Positions 59,530 to 64,000 of a stretch of DNA of 64,000 bases are shown here, one piece after another. Below the pieces are notes generated by a model. The model was not told the DNA's origin. It saw only the letters and a list, made by a program, of their open reading frames with translations, and did not search any database. The first letter of the stretch is position 1. Every line of letters begins with the position of its first letter. The stretch is from Amycolatopsis balhimycina FH 1894. GTDB taxonomy: Bacteria > Actinomycetota > Actinomycetes > Mycobacteriales > Pseudonocardiaceae. Position numbers and translations under genes: made by a program. The stretch lies in contig NZ_KB913037.1 in NCBI RefSeq assembly GCF_000384295.1, positions 3,163 through 67,162 of the forward strand, written 5' to 3'.

Positions 59530-60714
59530 ATGGGCATCGGAACAGGTACTGACATGAGAACTGACAACGGTTTCAGCCGCCCGATCGACCCGATCGAGTG
59601 GTGGTTCCTGGGCTTTCCGCGCAAGGTGTCGGCGGCGTTGAACCTGTGCGTCGAGGGCACCGGCCACATCGGCCCGGGAGAGCTGCGCCGCGCGGTGGCG
59701 GTCGCGTCCCGGGCCTGCCCGGGCGCCCGGCTCGTCCGCCGCGGCCGCACGTGGGTGGACAGCGGCGTCGCGCCGGCGGTGACGGTGACGCACGGGCTCC
59801 CGGCCGACGCGCCCGAGCTGCGCACTTCGCTGCCCGGGCGAGCGGGCCGCACGTGCGAGGTGGTGCTGTTCGCGGGGCCGCAGCCGACGGTGGTGTTCCG
59901 GGCCGGGCACGCCGTGATGGACGCACGCGGGTTGCTGTGGTGGGCCCGTGACGTGTTCCGGGTTCTGCGCGGTGAAGAACCGGCCGGCGCCCCGTCGCCC
60001 GCCACCTTCGAAGACCTCGACGATCCGCTCCACCGGCAGGCCGGCGAAGCCGGATCCGATACCGGGATGCCCGCCCTGCTCGGGATTCCGCCGGGAGCGG
60101 ACCTGCGCCGCCAACTCTGGCGGCGGTGCACGATCGAGGGCACGGTCCCGGCGCTCGAGGCGCGGCTGGCCGCGGCGCTGGTGGAGCTGTCCGGCCACCC
60201 CGTGGCCCCGGTCGGCTTCGTCGTCGACGTGCGCCCCGGCCACCCGGAGATCCGGTCGACGGGCAACCTCTCGCTGGCTGTCTCCCTGGACCTGCGGGCC
60301 GGTGACTCCTGGCCGGAGGTGGACCGGCAGCTGGCCGACGCGCTCGCGGACCGGACCTGCCGGGTCGACGCGCCGGGCGCGGAGATCCTCAAAGCACCGC
60401 TGCCGCTGCTCCGGCACATCGTCCGGCGGGTCGACCGCAGCGCGCGGCGGGACGATCGGCACAGCCTGCTGGCCGAGGTGTACCACCTGGGCCCGGTGCG
60501 GCCCGGGTGGTTCCACACGGACGGTTTCACCGCGGCCGCCGGGTATGTGCTGTGCCCGATGGAGCCCGGCGCCGCCTTGTCCGTCGTCGCCACCGAGGGC
60601 GACGGCCGGACCGACCTGACCCTGTCCTGGTGGGACGGTCCCGGGATGGCCGAGCGGGTGGACGCCCTGCTCGACCGGCTCGGCGCGGCCCTGGTGCCGC
60701 AGGAAACCGGCTGA
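59530..60714 (+). CDS. Free-standing condensation-like protein, paralogue of the preceding N-terminal domain
   Basis: 394 residues, similar along its length to the first 400 of the upstream synthetase: PIEWWFLGFPRKV against PIEQWFLGFPAKM, GARLVRRGR in both, SLLGIPP against ALLGIPP, IRSTGNLSL in both. The active-site motif is GHAVMDA, keeping His and Asp but with Ala for Gly. A transferase or gatekeeping role with an acyl or aminoacyl carrier is likely. Only one base separates it from the upstream stop; the in-frame ATG at 59554 is an alternative start. Wax-ester/PapA-type acyltransferases are the nearest alternative reading. Confidence 0.85.
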   Translation: MGIGTGTDMRTDNGFSRPIDPIEWWFLGFPRKVSAALNLCVEGTGHIGPGELRRAVAVASRACPGARLVRRGRTWVDSGVAPAVTVTHGLPADAPELRTSLPGRAGRTCEVVLFAGPQPTVVFRAGHAVMDARGLLWWARDVFRVLRGEEPAGAPSPATFEDLDDPLHRQAGEAGSDTGMPALLGIPPGADLRRQLWRRCTIEGTVPALEARLAAALVELSGHPVAPVGFVVDVRPGHPEIRSTGNLSLAVSLDLRAGDSWPEVDRQLADALADRTCRVDAPGAEILKAPLPLLRHIVRRVDRSARRDDRHSLLAEVYHLGPVRPGWFHTDGFTAAAGYVLCPMEPGAALSVVATEGDGRTDLTLSWWDGPGMAERVDALLDRLGAALVPQETG

Positions 60715-60768
60715 CAGTCCGCGGAACCGTTGACCCGCACCGCCGATCGAGGGATCGGCCTGGCAACT

Positions 60769-60784
60769 CTCGGAAATTCCCCAG
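60769..60784. promoter_or_regulatory. PAS-LuxR operator-like site upstream of gmd
   Basis: CTCGGAAATTCCCCAG matches CTVGGGAWWTCCCBAG at 15 of 16 positions. It lies 111 bases before the gmd start, in a 180-base gap. Confidence 0.7.
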
Positions 60785-60894
60785 TACCGCTTCGAGTTCG
60801 ATTGACACCTGGTTCGACCGGCTGCGACGGTCGGACCGGAGCATGAGATCCGAAGCCCGCTGTCCGGCTCGTCGCGAAGAAAGGGGTGCGGCGC

Positions 60895-61929
60895 ATGACC
60901 AAGCGCGCACTGATCACCGGGATAACCGGGCAGGATGGCTCCTACTTGGCCGAACACCTGCTCGAGCAGGGATACCAGGTGTGGGGGCTCATCCGGGGCC
61001 AGGCGAACCCCCGGAAGTCGAGGGTGAGCAGGCTGCTGGGTGACGTGACCTTTGTGGACGGTGACCTGATGGACCAGGCCAGCCTGGTCTCCGCCGTGGA
61101 CGCGGCGCAGCCGCACGAGGTCTACAACCTCGGTGCGATCTCGTTCGTGCCGATGTCCTGGCAGCAGTCGGAACTCGTCACCGAGGTCAACGGCATGGGC
61201 GTGCTGCGCATGCTGGAGGCCATCCGGGTGGTCAGCGGGCTGAGCGGCTCCCGCACGCCGACCGTGGACAACCAGATCCGGTTCTACCAGGCGTCCTCCT
61301 CCGAGATGTTCGGCAAGGTGGCCGAGACCCCGCAGCGCGAGACGACCACGTTCCACCCGCGCAGCCCGTACGGCGTGGCCAAGGCCTACGGGCACTTCAT
61401 CACCCGGAACTACCGGGAGTCCTTCGGGATGTACGGGGTTTCCGGGATGCTGTTCAACCACGAGTCACCCCGGCGCGGCGCGGAGTTCGTGACCCGCAAG
61501 ATCACCCTGGCGGTGGCCCAGATCAAGCTCGGCCTCCAGGACAAGCTGCGCCTCGGCAACCTGGACGCGGTACGCGACTGGGGGTACGCCGGTGACTACG
61601 TGCGCGCCATGCACCTCATGCTGCAGCAGCCCACTGCGGGCGACTACGTGGTCGGCACCGGCAAGATGCACTCGGTCCGGGACGCGGTGCGGATCGCTTT
61701 CGAGTGCGTCGGCCTGGATTGGCGCGACCACGTCGTGATCGACCCGGCGCTGGTGCGGCCGGCGGAGGTGGAGACGCTGTGCGCGGACAACACCCGCGCC
61801 CGCACCGAACTCGGCTGGGAGCCCGAAGTGGACTTCACCCGGCTGATGCAGATGATGGTGGAGTCGGACCTGCGGCAGGCCGAGCGGGAGCGCGAGTTCG
61901 GCGATCTCCTGGTGTCGGCGGGCTGGTAG
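60895..61929 (+). CDS. gmd: GDP-mannose 4,6-dehydratase
   Basis: 344 residues. The NAD site is TGITGQDGSYLAEHL, the family pattern for this enzyme, and the catalytic set includes SSSEMFG and SPYGVAKAYGH (YxxxK). FNHESPRRG is also diagnostic. It makes GDP-4-keto-6-deoxymannose, the precursor of sugars such as mycosamine in polyene macrolides, perosamine or fucose. GAAAGGGG precedes the ATG at 60895; a longer GTG start at 60886 is less likely. In this place it suggests that the polyketide is glycosylated with a GDP-derived deoxysugar. No glycosyltransferase is visible yet. Confidence 0.95.
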   Translation: MTKRALITGITGQDGSYLAEHLLEQGYQVWGLIRGQANPRKSRVSRLLGDVTFVDGDLMDQASLVSAVDAAQPHEVYNLGAISFVPMSWQQSELVTEVNGMGVLRMLEAIRVVSGLSGSRTPTVDNQIRFYQASSSEMFGKVAETPQRETTTFHPRSPYGVAKAYGHFITRNYRESFGMYGVSGMLFNHESPRRGAEFVTRKITLAVAQIKLGLQDKLRLGNLDAVRDWGYAGDYVRAMHLMLQQPTAGDYVVGTGKMHSVRDAVRIAFECVGLDWRDHVVIDPALVRPAEVETLCADNTRARTELGWEPEVDFTRLMQMMVESDLRQAEREREFGDLLVSAGW

Positions 61930-61950
61930 CCCTCCCGCCGGTTTTCCGTT

Positions 61951-61984
61951 GAAAAGCACGAACCCCGCGGGGTTCGTGCTTTTC
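61951..61984 (+). terminator. Rho-independent terminator after gmd
   Basis: GAAAAGCACGAACCCC and its exact complement form a 16-bp stem with a two-base centre (or 15 bp with a four-base loop), 22 bases after the stop and followed by GCTTTT. Confidence 0.88.
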
Positions 61985-62010
61985 GCTTTTCCGGCATTGT
62001 CCTGGCACTA

Positions 62011-62026
62011 CTAGGGATTTACCGAT
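62011..62026. promoter_or_regulatory. PAS-LuxR operator-like site upstream of the PKS
   Basis: CTAGGGATTTACCGAT matches CTVGGGAWWTCCCBAG at 14 of 16 positions, 58 bases before the PKS start. Confidence 0.65.
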
Positions 62027-62084
62027 CCACCGGCGAGTGAGACTCGTCCCATGGCGTTCGCCGCGACGGATGGGTTGAGCTGAC

Positions 62085-64000
62085 ATGGGTGTTGACAGGA
62101 CCGGTGGCAGTAGCAACGAGGAACAGCTCCGGAACTACCTGAAACGGGCCGGCGCGGATCTGCAGCGCACCCGCCGGCGGGTGCAGGAGCTGGAGGAAGC
62201 GAGTTCCGAGCCGGTGGCCATCATCGGGATGAGCTGCCGGTTCCCCGGCGGTGTCACCAGCCCGGAGGACCTGTGGCGGATGGTCGCGGAGGGCCGCGAC
62301 GGCATCACCCCGTTCCCCGGCGACCGCGGCTGGCAGCTCGACGAGCTCGGCTCGTCGGCGACGCTTTCCGGTGGGTTCCTCCCCGACGCGAGCCGGTTCG
62401 ACGCCGACTTCTTCGGCATCTCGCCGCGTGAGGCGCTGGCCATGGATCCGCAGCAGCGGGTGCTGCTGGAGACCGCGTGGGACGCCTTCGAGCGGGCCCG
62501 CATCGACCCGGCCACCATCAAGGGCACCCCGACCGGGGTCTTCGTCGGCGCGATGCCGCAGGACTACCGGGTCGGCCCCGGGGACAACGTCGAGGGCTTC
62601 CAGCTCACCGGCAACACCACCAGCGTGATCTCCGGCCGGCTGGCCTACTGCCTGGGCGCGGTGGGCCCGACCGTCACGGTGGACACCGCGTGCTCCTCTT
62701 CGCTCGTCGCACTGCACCTGGCCGCCCAGGCGCTGCGCGGCGGGGAGTGCTCCCTGGCCATCGCCGGCGGCGTCACGGTGATGCCCAGCCCGCTGACCTT
62801 CCTGGAGTTCAGCAAGCAGGGCGGCCTGGCCGCGGACGGCTACTGCCGTTCCTTCGCCGACTCCGCCAACGGAACCGGCTGGGCCGAGGGCGTCGGCCTG
62901 CTGGTGCTCGAGAAGCTGTCGGACGCGCGCCGCAACGGGCACCGGATCCTGGCCGTGGTGCGGGGTTCCGCGGTGAACTCCGACGGCGCGTCCAACGGCC
63001 TGACCGCCCCGAACGGCCCCTCGCAGGAGCGGGTGATCGAGCAGGCGCTGGCCAGCGCCCGGCTGGCCGCCGACCAGGTGGACGCGGTCGAGGCGCACGG
63101 CACCGGCACCACGCTCGGCGACCCGGTGGAGGCGCAGGCGCTGCTGGCCGTCTACGGCCGCAACCGCCCGGCCGCGCGGCCGCTGCTGCTGGGCTCGGTG
63201 AAGTCCAACCTCGGCCACACCCAGGCCGCGGCCGGCGTGGCCGGCGTCATCAAGATGGTGCTGGCGATGCGCCACGGTGTGCTGCCCCGGACGCTGCACG
63301 TGGACCGGCCGACGTCCCATGTGGACTGGAGCAGCGGCGCGGTCCGGCTGCTGACCGAGCGCACGCCGTGGCCGGAGACCGGAGAGCCGCGCCGGGCCGC
63401 GGTGTCGTCGTTCGGCCTGAGCGGCACCAACGCGCACACCATCATCGAGCAGGCCCCGGTCGAGGAGCCCGCGCCGCGTGCGGCGCCGGGTGCGGGCGCG
63501 CTGCCCCTGGTGCTGTCCGCGCGGACCCGGGATGCCCTGCGGGAGCAGGCCGAGCGCCTGCTGCCGCGGCTGTCGGAGGAAACCGCCGATCTGCGCGACC
63601 TCGCCTATTCGCTGGCGACCACCCGGACCGGGTTCGAGCACCGGGCGGTCGTGGTGGCCGGGGACCGCGAGGCCGCGGTCGCCGGGCTGTCGGCCGTGCG
63701 CGACGGCGCGGCCGGGGTGGCCGGGGTGGTTCGCGGTGCGGCCCGCGGCCGGCCGAAGCTGGCCGTCCTGTTCACCGGGCAGGGCGCGCAGCGGCTGGCC
63801 GCCGGCCGGGAACTGCACGGCCGGTTCGGTGTCTTCGCCGAGGCGTTCGACGCGGTGTGCGCCGAGTTCGACGCCCACCTGGACCGCCCGCTGCGCGAGG
63901 TCGTCTGGGGCGAGGACGTGGAGACCCTGGACCGGACCGAGTACGCGCAGCCGGCGCTGTTCGCCATCGAGGTCGCGCTCTACCGGCTGGCCGAATCCTG
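62085..64000 (+). CDS. Modular type I polyketide synthase, 5' part
   Basis: Open at the right edge (638 codons visible). A short N-terminal coiled-coil docking segment ([16 protein letters not shown] and the charged helix after it) precedes a ketosynthase with [13 protein letters not shown], the active-site Cys203 in DTACSSS, and the histidines in EAHGTGT and KSNLGH. An acyltransferase domain begins at LFTGQGAQR and is cut by the window end. The intact Cys shows a chain-extending module, not a KSQ loading module, and the docking helix shows that it takes its chain from another protein. The starter could come from the C-A-PCP protein or from a loading module outside the window. Confidence 0.95.
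   Translation, partial: MGVDRTGGSSNEEQLRNYLKRAGADLQRTRRRVQELEEASSEPVAIIGMSCRFPGGVTSPEDLWRMVAEGRDGITPFPGDRGWQLDELGSSATLSGGFLPDASRFDADFFGISPREALAMDPQQRVLLETAWDAFERARIDPATIKGTPTGVFVGAMPQDYRVGPGDNVEGFQLTGNTTSVISGRLAYCLGAVGPTVTVDTACSSSLVALHLAAQALRGGECSLAIAGGVTVMPSPLTFLEFSKQGGLAADGYCRSFADSANGTGWAEGVGLLVLEKLSDARRNGHRILAVVRGSAVNSDGASNGLTAPNGPSQERVIEQALASARLAADQVDAVEAHGTGTTLGDPVEAQALLAVYGRNRPAARPLLLGSVKSNLGHTQAAAGVAGVIKMVLAMRHGVLPRTLHVDRPTSHVDWSSGAVRLLTERTPWPETGEPRRAAVSSFGLSGTNAHTIIEQAPVEEPAPRAAPGAGALPLVLSARTRDALREQAERLLPRLSEETADLRDLAYSLATTRTGFEHRAVVVAGDREAAVAGLSAVRDGAAGVAGVVRGAARGRPKLAVLFTGQGAQRLAAGRELHGRFGVFAEAFDAVCAEFDAHLDRPLREVVWGEDVETLDRTEYAQPALFAIEVALYRLAES

Noticed and set aside
60802..60807. 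TTGACA hexamer upstream of gmd as a -35 box
   Set aside because: No reasonable -10 box follows at 16-18 bases, so a promoter is not claimed.
56640..60917. A 1425-codon open frame on the minus strand
   Set aside because: Antisense shadow of the C-A-PCP and condensation-like genes; composition is not protein-like.
62085..64000. PKS start as a KSQ loading module
   Set aside because: The active site is TACSSS with the Cys intact and a docking helix precedes the KS, so it is an extending module.

Overview
The DNA is very GC-rich, with strong G/C preference at third codon positions, GTG/TTG starts and many ATGA-type overlaps, so it comes from a high-GC actinomycete. A Pseudonocardiales genome such as Amycolatopsis is my best guess, but only a guess. 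The window holds the right-hand part of one large nonribosomal peptide cluster (1-44421), a housekeeping or catabolic stretch with a self-contained hexitol PTS operon (about 45181-53931), and the left end of a second, NRPS/PKS-type cluster (about 54175-64000).

Region 1 (1-44421) matches the ramoplanin/enduracidin family of 17-residue lipodepsipeptides in both gene order and adenylation codes. The first synthetase (partial) holds the end of module 7, a module 8 whose adenylation domain is reduced to a remnant, and a Phe module 9. The second synthetase is 8715 residues long and has eight C-A-PCP modules plus a thioesterase. Codes read by eye give Orn10, Hpg11, Thr12, Hpg13, Gly14, an aliphatic residue 15, Hpg16 and Hpg17. 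Condensation domains carrying HHxxxDH, of the dual condensation/epimerisation or D-acceptor type, follow residues 7, 10, 12, 14 and 16. That agrees with the known D residues of ramoplanin, Gly14 being achiral. A type II thioesterase, a short-chain dehydrogenase and a separate Thr-coded A-PCP protein follow; the last probably loads the A-less module 8 in trans. On the opposite strand are a two-component regulator pair, a membrane protein related to the kinase sensor, two acyl-CoA dehydrogenases, a fatty acyl-AMP ligase and an MbtH protein. The lipid genes would make and activate the unsaturated tail. Residue 16 is the surprise: it is D-Ala in ramoplanin and enduracidin, but here the A domain is a near copy of the module 17 Hpg domain.

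Region 2 (44422-53931) begins with a gap holding an integrase-like fragment and a lone SAM O-methyltransferase. The hexitol operon follows: a PfkB sugar-phosphate kinase (FruK-like), mannitol-type EIIC, EIIB and EIIA, a zinc alcohol dehydrogenase, EI and HPr. A convergent DeoR regulator lies beyond. Similar 30-bp elements occur upstream of the kinase and upstream of deoR.

Region 3 (54175-64000) has a 48-codon small ORF with a strong ribosome binding site, a PAS-LuxR regulator of the PimM type, a DUF5988-like small protein, a type II thioesterase, a C-A-PCP synthetase, a free-standing paralogue of its condensation-like domain, a GDP-mannose 4,6-dehydratase and the start of a modular type I PKS. 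Three sites resembling the published PAS-LuxR operator sit upstream of the three main transcription units. The rest of both clusters lies outside the window. I saw no rRNA, tRNA, CRISPR array or intact transposon.
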